A DNA stretch of 16,614 bases, from the NCBI GenBank assembly GCA_045647745.1, contig JAZRMQ010000040.1, positions 1-16,614 on the forward strand, read 5' to 3'. The position numbers were made by a program, and so were the translations under genes. The stretch comes from HGM04593 sp045647745 (GTDB lineage Bacteria > Bacteroidota > Bacteroidia > Bacteroidales > Bacteroidaceae). This document shows positions 1 to 8,965 of this stretch, one piece after another (the first letter of the stretch is position 1; every line of letters starts with the position of its first letter). The notes below the pieces were generated by a model. The model worked only from the letters and a program-made list of their open reading frames with translations, had not been told where the DNA came from and made no database searches.

Positions 1-312
1 CTTTTCTTAAAATTGCCGTACGCAGTGCGATCCGCAGCACCCGACAAACAGCAGAAAGGATTGAAGTGGCAAGTTTGTGACGGCCGAGGGATGTTGCAAA
101 GCAACTCGCGAGCAGAAGGAACAAACGACTGATTTTGTCTCCGCCGGGCGCTTTTGCTACTTTTCACGCGATGAAAAGTAGGGGAAAGAACGACTTGAAG
201 AAAATTCAAGTGAATAATTAAGGTTGAGGACTGCAGTAGAATACAATGCGATTGGGAAGTAATCCTAAACCTTCCCCCAACTTTTGCAGGTGAGCCCAAT
301 ATACGCGCTTTT
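1..312. other. Intergenic stretch without a gene
   Basis: No reading frame with a plausible start or recognisable product was found here on either strand. The stretch is mixed in composition and contains one clear hairpin (listed separately). It could hold decayed or repeat-derived sequence, or the 3' flank of a gene outside the window. Nothing more can be supported. Confidence 0.5.
157..181. repeat. Perfect 10-bp hairpin in intergenic DNA
   Basis: The arms CTACTTTTCA (157-166) and TGAAAAGTAG (172-181) are perfect reverse complements around the loop CGCGA. No T-run follows directly on either strand, so it is not a classic terminator. Its sequence is reminiscent of intergenic repeats seen in Bacteroidota genomes, but that family assignment is from memory and untested. 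Confidence 0.5.
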
Positions 313-546
313 GTCATTCTGAACGTAGTGAAGAATCTCTATCTAATAGTTTGCGAGATTTTTCGCGTTGCTCAGTATGACAATGTTTGCTGGCTTTGTC
401 TTTCACTGGTTCTGTCATTCAGTGCTTTTGTCATTCTGAACGAACGTGAAGAATTTCTATCGCGCCCCTGTCATTCTGAACGAACGTGAAGAATCTCTAT
501 CAGTGCAGCTGTCTTTTTTTAGATACTTCGCGTTGCTCAGTATGAC
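313..546. repeat. Degenerate copies of the GTCATTCTGA repeat family
   Basis: Three elements begin with GTCATTCTGAACG, at 313, 430 and 470. The element at 313-381 is a full imperfect palindrome: its right arm ends in ...GCTCAGTATGAC, the complement of the left arm. The element at 430-469 is only a half unit. The one at 470-546 is again closed by a right arm. They belong to the same family as the array at 11946-12635, but are more diverged and not regularly spaced. A truncated trace (GTCATTC) lies at 414. The flanking motifs AATATACGCG...TTCTGA at about 298-325 and 547-573 resemble each other, which suggests duplication. Confidence 0.8.
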
Positions 547-578
547 AATATACGCGGTTTTTGTTCATTCTGACGATA

Positions 579-610
579 GAAAAAACCCGCCGAGGGCTAG
601 CCCTCGGCGG
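579..610 (-). terminator. Rho-independent terminator of the F5/8C-protein gene
   Basis: Read on the minus strand, an 11-bp perfect GC-rich stem (587-597 with 600-610, loop TA) is followed by GTTTTTTC (586-579). It lies 26 bases after the stop codon of the minus-strand gene ending at 637. The hairpin is nearly identical to the one after the peptidase gene at 4955-8908. Confidence 0.9.
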
Positions 611-645
611 TTGATGTTATTTTATGAAACCTTGAATTACTTTAC
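580..645 (-). repeat. Left arm of a 66-bp inverted repeat (3' end plus terminator)
   Basis: Read on the minus strand, this arm covers the last codons (V-K-stop), the 3' UTR and the terminator of the F5/8C-protein gene. It matches 8900-8965 on the plus strand with only a few substitutions and one single-base gap in the hairpin loop. The shared stretch starts with GTAAAGTAATTCAAGG. Confidence 0.85.
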
Positions 646-3600
646 AAGAACTTTCTTAGTCTCAATTACACCATTGCTGTAAACTGTTACAACGATGTTG
701 ATACCGCTTACAGGAGCAGGAATTGCAGCACCTGCAGGTGTGAAGTAGCCAACTGAAACAACCTCGTCACCCTCAACCACAAGGTCGGTGATAGAATTTG
801 TCTCATTGGCGTCATCAACAAAGCGGAGAACCCAAGATGATGCAGAACCAGCCTCACCTCCCCAGTTTACAATGTTACCGTGACTTCCTGCACCATCACC
901 GTGGCCGGCTGTGTGGAGTGGGTTAGCACCCTTAATGTAGATTGTGTAGATGTTTCTCTCCAAAGGCTTAACAATGTACACAGGAGCATTAGCAGCTTTA
1001 CTAATCAATTTTACTTGCTCTGTGCCACCACCAGTGCCTGCATAAGCGTTGTACTTACCGCTTCTGATGCGGAATGCATACTCAGACTCCTCTTCTGTTA
1101 TGCCAAGATTGTCTGGGTCGGGAAGGAACTCGCTTCCATATTTCTGGAACTGGAATACGAATGCGTCGTTCTCCTCATTGTACTCTACTGGAGCATCTTT
1201 CCAAGCAAGGCCTGCGCCGTCAGCGTATATAGCCTTAATCTTTCCTTGCTGCTTGTAGTACTCAGTGTAAGCGCTCTCGATAGCATACCAGTAGTTGTTC
1301 TCTATACCTACGCGCTCAACGTCCTTAGTCATATAGAAGTTCTTGTAGAACAAAGGTACTGCAGTTGTTGCAGCATCATTGCTCTCCTCTGCAACAGCGG
1401 CCTCAATTTGCTCAACAGCATCTTCAAAGTCTGCGATGTCGCCAGCGATGCAACCCGGGTCGTTACCTGTTGCGAGACCCCAATTCTCAAGGTTCTCTGC
1501 AATAACCTTTGCCCAGAAGTAGTATGGGCTGTCCATCTGAACCTCGTAGATGTTCCACTCACCCTCACCATTTGCTTTGTTGAAGTGGAGGTAATCACCA
1601 GCGCTGTAGCCGTCACCGGCCTTAATCTCTTCTGCCAACTCGTGAGCGTTGATGACGTCGGCTCCGTATGTGAACACGCCGGGGAGCTCGTTAACGCAAG
1701 GACGTCCTGCAAGGTCGCCATCCCAGTCCATAAATACGAACTTGTTGGCATTTACAGTAGCCTCTGCAATTTCCAAAGAATCTGATGCATCGTTTTTATT
1801 CTTCCAATTCCAAGAAGCCTTTATCTCGTTGTCGCCAATCTCGCTGTAGATAACAAATGTGTTTGTGAGGTTGTTTGATTTTGCAAACTTAACCTCGGCA
1901 GCGTTCTCTGGGTCAATTGTCAAGCCGGTGCTCCAATTCTTAGAGATTGTTACCTCTTTAGTCTCGGCATCTTCATTCTCAGTCTCCTCAACATTCAAAG
2001 CCCAGAACTGAGCGTTTGCCAAGCTGATGATGTTCCAGCCGTTCTCAGTCTTCTTGAACATATAAACGCAAGGATCGTTCAACGCAGCCTTGATGTTTGT
2101 GTGGTAAGGCTTTGCACCTGAATAGTAACGTGGCGCTGCATCCTGTGTCTTAACGCGGAGGTTACCGCTGAGGATGTAAAGACCACCATCCTTAAGCTGT
2201 GACTCGTCTGTAATTTGTACGTCGTTGCATACGTTGTATAGGTTATCACGAGCAATCAATTCGTCGGTAACCACGCCATACTCGCCAACAGAAACCTTGC
2301 TTGGAGAGAGGCGGAAACCTGCTTGTCCCTCACGTCCCATCACCTTTACAGTGAATTTGTTGAGCTTGGTGTTCTCTGGGAACTTGATGTCGAGATAAAC
2401 GTAACCAACAGGGTCCATCTTGTTTATTAGATTGCCGCTGTCATCTTTGTCGCCATTCCAGATAGAGTGGTAGAATGTATCACCTTTGTCATCGAGCAAG
2501 TTTGCGATAGAACCCTCGGTCTTCTCCAAAGAGTTTGTGGTGATACAAGTTGAGTCAAGAGGAAGCTTCTCGCCGTCTGCAATAATTTCAAGGCCAGAGA
2601 TTGCTACCATTGGATAGTTATTGAATTTTGCTTGTCCAACGGTGTTGAGGAATGTGAGGCGGATGCCATTAACCTCTACACCATCCTGAAGAACAATCAA
2701 CTGCTCCCAGTCGTAACGATTTCCGTTTTGTTTACCAAGAGGTGTATTGTTTACATCTTCTGTAGCGTAGATTTGGGGGAATGTGATGAACTTAATCTTT
2801 GATGCAAGGAAATTATTGACATTGTTTTCGATAGAGTTGATGAATGTCTGCATCTCACCGATATTTTCATATTCTGTACCCTCGTCCATATTACGCAATT
2901 CTTCTGCACGAGCAAGCATTGGAGTAATGTACATATTGTAAGCCTCTTGGGTATACTTTCCCTCTACAGGATTGTTTACGCTACACAAGCTGTCTCCATA
3001 TTGTGTTTCGTATTTCGCCTTCTCTACCTGATAAAACCTTTCAATCTTTGACCAAACATACACGCCCATTGCGTTGTTCAAGGCTGTAACATCCTCAAAC
3101 ACCTCGCTGATTGTTGTGTAGCTGTTTGCCTCGAGAGCATCTTCGGCCTCCTCGATTGCAGTCAAAAAGTCATTGTAGTAGTTTTCGTAGCCCTCAACAG
3201 CAACGCTGTCCATATATGTGTAGATGTTGTAAGCCTCCTTAAGAGCACCCTTTACAGGGAGTACGAGATATTTGTCGGGGTAGTTCATTGAGACGTCATA
3301 GAGCTCCCAACCGAATTCAATCTTGTATGCATAGTTGAGGCAGTATGGATGGTCCTCTTTATAGAAGTCGTAACGCTCTTTGTCTACATTCTTGAAATCA
3401 CCGGTTGATGGTGTTGCACCCATATGAATCTCAACCACGTTGCCTTCCTCATCCTCATCCATATTGTAGTACATCTCAAAGGTGCCATTATCGCCATCTT
3501 CGATGTAAACAAGTGCGGCGTTGCTCAAAACGGTTGTTTTGCCCTGTGTACCATTGGCACCGTTCCAAGCGTTGTGCTGTGGGTGCTTGCTGAGGTATTT

Positions 3601-4515
3601 GCCCGATGTTACAAAGTAAAGATAGTAAGCGGTGTTGCCGTCAGCATCCTCGGTAGGAATCAACTGGATTGCGTATGAAGGAGATGCCTCTTTTGCCGCC
3701 TCACCTGCGTTTACAAACATAGGACCGGGGCCTTCATTGGGTTTATTATCCTCGGTTATTTGGTCGCCGAAATTTTTGCCGTCAGCACCATCGTGGTTGT
3801 TCTTGTATGTGTGGTACTCTACGGGAACGGTACTTTTCATTACAAAGTATTTTGCCTCCAAAAGGTCGTCCATTGAGGTTATTTGCTCGCCAAGCTCAAA
3901 TGCCCAGTCAGCATAAGGTATAAACTCAACCTCTTTTGCTGTGAAACCTACAGTCTTAGGCGCTTTTGCCTGGTGAGTACCGCCTTGGCGTGTAGCCCAC
4001 TTAACGATGAACGCGTCTACCTCCTGCTCGAGGGTGAGGTCAAGATAAGGATACCCTGTAAGTTCGCTCTTGTTATCATTGCCCCAAAGTGACTGCCAAT
4101 AGTTATTCCACTTGCCATCATTCAGAGCTTCAAGGCCTTGACCATCTGCTTCTGCGGCAATAGAGTTGTGGTCGGCGTTAGATTTAACTGTGTAAGGAAT
4201 CACAGTTTTGCCATCTGCTGCATACACAACCAACTCGCTAAGAGCAAGAATGGGGTAACTGCCAAGATACTCGGTACCATTGTTCTCTACGAATGTAATA
4301 CGCAGACCGCTCAATGGCTCGTCGGGAGTGATAACGTCTGTCTGGAATACTGTTGAAACTCCACCGCTTTCAGCTTCTGTTCCATCTGCTGCAAGCTTTG
4401 TTTCTACACCCGGCAGACCATCGGCCGCTGAATAGGTCACCGACCAATCCTGTGCATTCACACCTGCTAATGTAGCAAATGCCAACGCAAGAGTTAGAAA
4501 TAAATTTTTTCTCAT
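637..4515 (-). CDS. Large secreted F5/8C (discoidin-like) and lectin-like surface protein
   Basis: A 1,292-residue protein with a signal peptide (residues 1-21, cut after VNA before Gln22), so it is exported. Two galactose-binding-like (F5/8 type C) modules are visible at about 52-196 and 605-740. Both contain the pattern GxRxTFxxxxG, an aromatic SLWG/SIWNG segment and a YxYLDxxF/L strand. Lectin-like segments with YLYFVTSGKYLS or YAFRIRSGKY patterns lie at about 215-410, 760-930 and 1100-1235; the last has LHTAGHGDGAG and SSW. A helical linker covers about 425-575. The C-terminal tail (about 1240-1292) ends in KKVLVK, like the neighbouring peptidase. No catalytic motif was found, so it is best read as a glycan-binding adhesin or accessory protein for the divergent M60 peptidases. 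The exact ligand is unknown, and the domain calls are by eye. Confidence 0.8.
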   Translation of the reverse strand: MRKNLFLTLALAFATLAGVNAQDWSVTYSAADGLPGVETKLAADGTEAESGGVSTVFQTDVITPDEPLSGLRITFVENNGTEYLGSYPILALSELVVYAADGKTVIPYTVKSNADHNSIAAEADGQGLEALNDGKWNNYWQSLWGNDNKSELTGYPYLDLTLEQEVDAFIVKWATRQGGTHQAKAPKTVGFTAKEVEFIPYADWAFELGEQITSMDDLLEAKYFVMKSTVPVEYHTYKNNHDGADGKNFGDQITEDNKPNEGPGPMFVNAGEAAKEASPSYAIQLIPTEDADGNTAYYLYFVTSGKYLSKHPQHNAWNGANGTQGKTTVLSNAALVYIEDGDNGTFEMYYNMDEDEEGNVVEIHMGATPSTGDFKNVDKERYDFYKEDHPYCLNYAYKIEFGWELYDVSMNYPDKYLVLPVKGALKEAYNIYTYMDSVAVEGYENYYNDFLTAIEEAEDALEANSYTTISEVFEDVTALNNAMGVYVWSKIERFYQVEKAKYETQYGDSLCSVNNPVEGKYTQEAYNMYITPMLARAEELRNMDEGTEYENIGEMQTFINSIENNVNNFLASKIKFITFPQIYATEDVNNTPLGKQNGNRYDWEQLIVLQDGVEVNGIRLTFLNTVGQAKFNNYPMVAISGLEIIADGEKLPLDSTCITTNSLEKTEGSIANLLDDKGDTFYHSIWNGDKDDSGNLINKMDPVGYVYLDIKFPENTKLNKFTVKVMGREGQAGFRLSPSKVSVGEYGVVTDELIARDNLYNVCNDVQITDESQLKDGGLYILSGNLRVKTQDAAPRYYSGAKPYHTNIKAALNDPCVYMFKKTENGWNIISLANAQFWALNVEETENEDAETKEVTISKNWSTGLTIDPENAAEVKFAKSNNLTNTFVIYSEIGDNEIKASWNWKNKNDASDSLEIAEATVNANKFVFMDWDGDLAGRPCVNELPGVFTYGADVINAHELAEEIKAGDGYSAGDYLHFNKANGEGEWNIYEVQMDSPYYFWAKVIAENLENWGLATGNDPGCIAGDIADFEDAVEQIEAAVAEESNDAATTAVPLFYKNFYMTKDVERVGIENNYWYAIESAYTEYYKQQGKIKAIYADGAGLAWKDAPVEYNEENDAFVFQFQKYGSEFLPDPDNLGITEEESEYAFRIRSGKYNAYAGTGGGTEQVKLISKAANAPVYIVKPLERNIYTIYIKGANPLHTAGHGDGAGSHGNIVNWGGEAGSASSWVLRFVDDANETNSITDLVVEGDEVVSVGYFTPAGAAIPAPVSGINIVVTVYSNGVIETKKVLVK

Positions 4516-4660
4516 AATGTAAAAATTAAATAAAGTAAAAAATAAAAATCTCTCAAAATCAGTACCACGGCAATGAGCTTTGAATGATTATTGCATTGAT
4601 TGTCAATTTGTTGCAAAATAATTCGTTAGCTCCCTTGCATAGGCGTGGCATTTTATCACG

Positions 4661-4691
4661 CAAAGGTTGTTATAAATATTTGAAATCGCAA
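4661..4691 (-). promoter_or_regulatory. Candidate promoter of the F5/8C-protein gene
   Basis: On the minus strand, TTG (4691-4689) is separated by 20 bases from AACCTTTG (4668-4661), close to the Bacteroidales consensus TTTG-N19-TAnnTTTG. It would give a leader of roughly 140 bases before the ATG at 4515. The first base of the -7 box deviates from consensus, so this is only a candidate. Confidence 0.4.
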
Positions 4692-4730
4692 GAAAAAAGT
4701 GTGAAAAATAAAATATTTTGGCTTAAAGTG

Positions 4731-4748
4731 AAAAAAAATGGGGGGGGG
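4731..4748. repeat. Homopolymer pair A8-T-G9 upstream of the peptidase promoter
   Basis: Eight A (4731-4738), one T and nine G (4740-4748) form consecutive homopolymers in the divergent promoter region, about 24 bases before the TATATTTG box. Nine consecutive G is exceptional in this AT-rich region. Such tracts are prone to slippage and to sequencing error. Confidence 0.85.
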
Positions 4749-4771
4749 TAGCTAGGTTGAAAAAAAAGTGT

Positions 4772-4779
4772 TATATTTG
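4772..4779 (+). promoter_or_regulatory. Candidate -7 box of the first M60 peptidase gene
   Basis: TATATTTG matches the Bacteroidales -7 consensus TAnnTTTG exactly. The nearest upstream TTG (4757-4759) is only 12 bases away, shorter than the usual 17-21, so the -33 element is not convincing. Transcription from here would leave a leader of about 170 bases before the ATG at 4955. Confidence 0.4.
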
Positions 4780-4954
4780 CCAAGATTATATATATAATTA
4801 AGGAGTTTTTTTTGGTGCTCGGTTGTGTTGAACGATGATTGATATAACTCACCCGGGGTGCAAAAATCCTCAAACAATGGACAAAAAAAGTTTTTGCTTT
4901 TATAGCATAGCTTGATGGGGTAGCAATATTGACTTAAACCAAATTATAAATAGT

Positions 4955-7900
4955 ATGAAACTGAAATCTTTACTAACCGCATTATTCGTAATGCTTGCAA
5001 CCTTTGCTTTTGCACAGGTTGAGGATGGAAAGGTCTATCGTATCGTGAGTGCAAAGTATGGCACTGTGATATCGGAAAGCCCCATCCTGCACACTCTCTC
5101 GTGCGCGTCAAAAGGTGCTGCAACCGACTACCACGAGATGTGGTTGTTCAATGCTGCCGGTGATGGCAAGTTTACAATCAAGAATGTGTACACACAACGC
5201 TATGTGCAGTACAACTCGGTAAGAAATGGACAGTGGACAACCAGCAACAGTGCAACACAGTTTACTGTTACCGAGAATCCGAATTTGAAAGGTTATTACA
5301 ACATTGACCTTGCTCCTAGAAACGACTGGGGTGCACACTGCGATGGCAGCGGCAATATTGTGCCTTGGAACTATGGCCCCGACAATGGCGAAATTTCGGG
5401 AACCGAGTGGACATTTGAGCTTGTAGAAATTAGCGCTGACGAGATGACTGCAGCGGGCACTGCATATCAGGATTATGCAACGGTGCTTAACAATGCCAAT
5501 GCTATTGCTGCAAAGGTGATGAACCTCTTCAAGGACAATGCGTGCACAGAGTTGAAGGATGAGTGGGCTGCAAAGAGCGATGCTGAGATTGCTGCCGAGC
5601 TTGAGGGTGTTCCAGCCGACCTGCAGCAGGTGGTTCTCAAAATAAAGAACAATGCTTGGGACAGCACTACACGCGAGAAGGAGTTCCGTGTATATGACTA
5701 CAAGCCATACAGCAACCCCGAGGTGTGGGCCGACCGTCTTTTCACACGTCCTTACAACCGTATAAATAACCCTACCGGTATCAGTACAAGCGACTCAAAG
5801 AGCTTCATTTATGTGTTTGTTGAGGATATTCCCGAGGGTACTACAATTGACCTCGCCGAGATGGCAAGCACCAAGTATTTTGGTAACGACACTCGTTTGA
5901 AGGAGGGCTTGAACATTGTTCCTTGTGCAAACAAAGATGGTTCGCTCTACATTCGCTACATCTGCGAGACTGCTCTCGACGGCAAAAAGCTTGCCGACTA
6001 CCCAACTGTGAAGGTTCACATTGAGGGTGGTTATGTAAATGGTTTCTGGAGCAAGGAGCGTGGTCACACCAACACAGATTGGGTGTATATGCGCAACAAT
6101 ATGTTCAAAAATCCTACTGCTGTACAGGCTGCCGGCGACCTCACAGTGCTCAATTTCCGCACATACGAATTCTTGAAGGAGTGTCCCGACAATATTGAGG
6201 GTGTGATGCGTCTTTGGGATTTCTGGAACAGCCGTCAGAACTACTATATGGCTCTCGACAAGTATGACGCGTGGAGAAACAACAAGCAGCTTGCGATGAG
6301 TGACGACAACGGCTTTATGGATGCTAGCTCATACCGTACACACTATAACAACAACACGCTGAGTACAATTGTGAACTATGACCTTCTTGTTGCCGATGCC
6401 GGTAGCTCTTGGGGTCCTAACCACGAGATTGGTCACACTAACCAGTATGCGTTCGAGATTGTGGGTACATCCGAGGTAAGTAACAATGCTCTCACAAACT
6501 TTGCAATCTTTGACCAAGGTACACACGTGAGCCGCGGTAACAATATGCAGAACCAGATTCTCGACTTTGAAAACAAGATTCCTTATGTTGTTCGTGGTGA
6601 GAAAACTTATGGCTCAAAACTGTTCAGTATGACACGTATGTACTTCCAGCTGTTCCTCTACTTCCACGCTGCGGGCAAGGATACTACATTCTATCCACGC
6701 TTGTTCGAGAAATTGCGTTACGACCGTCTGCCGGGCTGGGCTACCGGTTCTTGGGACGAGCTCGACGAGAATGGTTTTTACAAGAATTCTGTAGATGCTT
6801 CGAAAGACCAGTTGAAGTTTGCCGAGGCTTGCTGTGAGATTGCACAGATGGACCTTAGCGAGTTCTTTGAGGCTTGGGGCTTCTTTATTCCTATGAAGAA
6901 CGCTTTTGTGGGCGACTATGGTCACCACTGGGTGTATCTGCTCGAAGAGGATGCGAAGGCAAGCAAGGCTCGTATGCAAAAATATGAGAAGAAGGGTGGC
7001 CACTTGATGTTCCTCGAGGACCGCATACGCAAGTCGCCACGGAAGAAGAGTCCGTTCAGCGACGGCAAAGGCTATCGTGCCAACTATGCCGATTGGGAGG
7101 GCGAGCGCATTGCCGACCCCGAGATTGGTCTTTATGGTCAGTGGATGGATTACATTGACGAGAGCGTGAAGGCTCAGGGTTACTACTATGCTGTTTCACA
7201 GGGTGTAGTGCTCATTAAAGAGGCCGAAAATGCCGGTGGCGCGCTTGGCTTCAAACTCTACAATGCCGAGACTGGCGAGTTGTTGACATATACCAACAAA
7301 AAATCTATGAAGGTGCCTTCATCGGCTCAAGGTGCGACGCTGAAGGTTGTTGCTGCACAGGCTGATGGTACTGATTATGTGGTTCCTCACGCATCAGAGG
7401 GTCCTGCCGAAATGCAGAAAGAGGCTCTTAAAGGCTCTATTGGAAAGGCTATGGTCATTTTGAATAAAATTGCTGAAAATGAAGTTTCTGTTGGTCGTTA
7501 CTATCCCGAGGCTGTCGCTAATTTGCAGGAGTTGACAAACAAGGCTGTTGAGGCTTATAGTGCAGCAGTAAATAATAGCGAATACTCTTATGCCGAGTGG
7601 AGTATGATTATCGATGAAGAGTGCAACAAGGTGCTCAATAACGAGGATGCACGTGTTTTGATAAAGGAGGGAGCTACCTTTAAAATGAAGAGTTATCGAA
7701 CAAATTACCGAAACTACTATCTGGTCGGTAACTATCCGAATGCTGACAAAACCGAAGATGATGAGAAAGACCCTGTTGAGTGGGAGATTGAGTATGCCGG
7801 AGTGCCCGGTGAGTATTATTTGAAGAGTGCATCAACCGGATATTATATAACAGAAATTGGTGTTGGTGGTATTGGTCTTGCTTCAAAAGAGCAGGTGAAT

Positions 7901-8908
7901 GCTATCAAGTTTACAGTAGCCTACACCGATGCTGCAACTGTGAAGTTTATCTCTGTTGATGATGAGAATATGGCTGTCGGTTTGTATGATGGCGGAAAGG
8001 TTGCCGGTATTCCAGTTGATGATAGTGGTAGTGGCGCTGAGTGGGTGGTTGAAATTGTAAAGAATAATACTGCCGAGTTCTATACACAGGCTCTTGAAGA
8101 ACTGATGGCCGAGGCTAATATTAAGATTACAGAGGTGCTGAACCTTGACAGCTTGAATACAATGAATATCTTTAACGATAATATCATTGTGCTTGATAAC
8201 AATCTTAACACTTATGCCTTGGATCTCCTTTATACATATTACGAGGTGAGTGAAAAAGCCGAGGCGGCATCTGTTGCTCAAAAGCAAAAGTATGTTGCTG
8301 CATTGCGTAAGCAGTTGTTGGGTGTCGAGGGCAGATATCTCCTTATTGCTCCTATTGTGACTGCTGGCGAGAGAGTTGTTTGGCATTATATCATCAGCAA
8401 TAAAACCGAGAAGCTTGTGGGTATTTCAACATCTGGTAGAAACAAGGGTGTTCTGGCTCCTGTAACTGATTATGAAACAGACAATGTGCTTTGGAGTTTT
8501 GTGTCAACCGGTAAAGCTAACGAGTATAAACTTTACAATGCGGGACAAAAGGGCTTTGTATATAAGAAGGGAACTTCTGAACTTCGTGTATCGGCTACAG
8601 AGGATTATCTGCCTGTAACTGTTAAGTACGATGCTGAGGTCGGTGGCTTGGTATTGTCTGCTGCAGAACGTTATTTTAACGAGTCAACATCATCGGTGTC
8701 ACTCGGTATCACTAATAATACTGTTTTCAGAATTCAGACTGCTTTGATTGAGACAAATAAGGAGGTTGCTGATGTGATTACAGTGATTGAGAGTGTGCTC
8801 CCCGAGGCTAATGGCAATGATGCTATCTATGACCTTGGTGGTCGCAGAGTAGAGAAACCTACAAGAGGTATCTTTATCCAAAATGGTAAAAAGGTGTTGG
8901 TAAAGTAA
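4955..8908 (+). CDS. Secreted M60/enhancin-family zinc metallopeptidase with lectin-like modules
   Basis: A 1,317-residue protein with a signal peptide (1-20, ending AFA before Gln21). Domains in order, judged by eye: a beta-trefoil/lectin-like N-terminal module (about 22-160, with GNIVPW and EWTFELVEI); the M60-like catalytic region (about 230-690); a helical FIVAR-like segment (about 820-915); a lectin-like module (about 920-1050); further helices; another lectin-like module (about 1140-1270); and a C-terminal tail with IYDLGGRRV ending KKVLVK. The zinc site is intact: HEIGH at 490-494 (ligands His490 and His494, general base Glu491), with Glu507 twelve residues on, fitting HExxHx(8-28)E. 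Characterised relatives such as Bacteroides BT4244 cleave O-glycosylated mucin-type proteins. A mucin or host glycoprotein substrate is inferred here. It is divergent from the F5/8C protein and followed by a paralogue. Confidence 0.93.
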   Translation: MKLKSLLTALFVMLATFAFAQVEDGKVYRIVSAKYGTVISESPILHTLSCASKGAATDYHEMWLFNAAGDGKFTIKNVYTQRYVQYNSVRNGQWTTSNSATQFTVTENPNLKGYYNIDLAPRNDWGAHCDGSGNIVPWNYGPDNGEISGTEWTFELVEISADEMTAAGTAYQDYATVLNNANAIAAKVMNLFKDNACTELKDEWAAKSDAEIAAELEGVPADLQQVVLKIKNNAWDSTTREKEFRVYDYKPYSNPEVWADRLFTRPYNRINNPTGISTSDSKSFIYVFVEDIPEGTTIDLAEMASTKYFGNDTRLKEGLNIVPCANKDGSLYIRYICETALDGKKLADYPTVKVHIEGGYVNGFWSKERGHTNTDWVYMRNNMFKNPTAVQAAGDLTVLNFRTYEFLKECPDNIEGVMRLWDFWNSRQNYYMALDKYDAWRNNKQLAMSDDNGFMDASSYRTHYNNNTLSTIVNYDLLVADAGSSWGPNHEIGHTNQYAFEIVGTSEVSNNALTNFAIFDQGTHVSRGNNMQNQILDFENKIPYVVRGEKTYGSKLFSMTRMYFQLFLYFHAAGKDTTFYPRLFEKLRYDRLPGWATGSWDELDENGFYKNSVDASKDQLKFAEACCEIAQMDLSEFFEAWGFFIPMKNAFVGDYGHHWVYLLEEDAKASKARMQKYEKKGGHLMFLEDRIRKSPRKKSPFSDGKGYRANYADWEGERIADPEIGLYGQWMDYIDESVKAQGYYYAVSQGVVLIKEAENAGGALGFKLYNAETGELLTYTNKKSMKVPSSAQGATLKVVAAQADGTDYVVPHASEGPAEMQKEALKGSIGKAMVILNKIAENEVSVGRYYPEAVANLQELTNKAVEAYSAAVNNSEYSYAEWSMIIDEECNKVLNNEDARVLIKEGATFKMKSYRTNYRNYYLVGNYPNADKTEDDEKDPVEWEIEYAGVPGEYYLKSASTGYYITEIGVGGIGLASKEQVNAIKFTVAYTDAATVKFISVDDENMAVGLYDGGKVAGIPVDDSGSGAEWVVEIVKNNTAEFYTQALEELMAEANIKITEVLNLDSLNTMNIFNDNIIVLDNNLNTYALDLLYTYYEVSEKAEAASVAQKQKYVAALRKQLLGVEGRYLLIAPIVTAGERVVWHYIISNKTEKLVGISTSGRNKGVLAPVTDYETDNVLWSFVSTGKANEYKLYNAGQKGFVYKKGTSELRVSATEDYLPVTVKYDAEVGGLVLSAAERYFNESTSSVSLGITNNTVFRIQTALIETNKEVADVITVIESVLPEANGNDAIYDLGGRRVEKPTRGIFIQNGKKVLVK

Positions 8909-8965
8909 TTCAAGGCTTTATAAAATAACATCAACCGCCGAGGGCTACCCTCGGCGGTTTTTTTT
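8900..8965 (+). repeat. Right arm of the 66-bp inverted repeat
   Basis: This arm covers the last codons, stop, 3' UTR and terminator of the first peptidase gene. It is the inverted counterpart of 580-645. The runs GTAAAGTAATTCAAGG and ATAACATCAACCGCCGAGGG are identical in both arms. Confidence 0.85.
8933..8965 (+). terminator. Rho-independent terminator of the first M60 gene
   Basis: A perfect 12-bp stem, AACCGCCGAGGG (8933-8944) with CCCTCGGCGGTT (8948-8959), loop CTA, runs into eight T (8958-8965). It starts 24 bases after the stop codon. It separates the two peptidase genes into different transcription units, consistent with a separate promoter for the second. Confidence 0.95.

Larger units (their letters stand above)
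4516..4954. other. Divergent intergenic region between the surface-protein and peptidase genes
   Basis: This AT-rich region carries the promoters of both divergent genes but no convincing reading frame. It contains a minus-strand promoter candidate, an A-tract/G-tract pair and a plus-strand TATATTTG box, each listed separately. Both mRNAs would have leaders of well over 100 bases, leaving room for leader regulation. I see no specific riboswitch or operator. Confidence 0.6.

Noticed and set aside
446..682. 78-residue plus-strand reading frame
   Set aside because: It runs through the repeats, the terminator hairpin and the end of the minus-strand gene, so it is not credible as a gene.
880..1785. 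301-residue plus-strand reading frame
   Set aside because: It lies opposite the strongly supported F5/8C-protein gene, is rich in Cys, Val and Leu as expected from antisense translation, and shows no recognisable motif.
580..8965. Composite transposon bounded by inverted repeats
   Set aside because: The inverted repeats are gene 3' ends with terminators. No transposase or target-site duplication was found.
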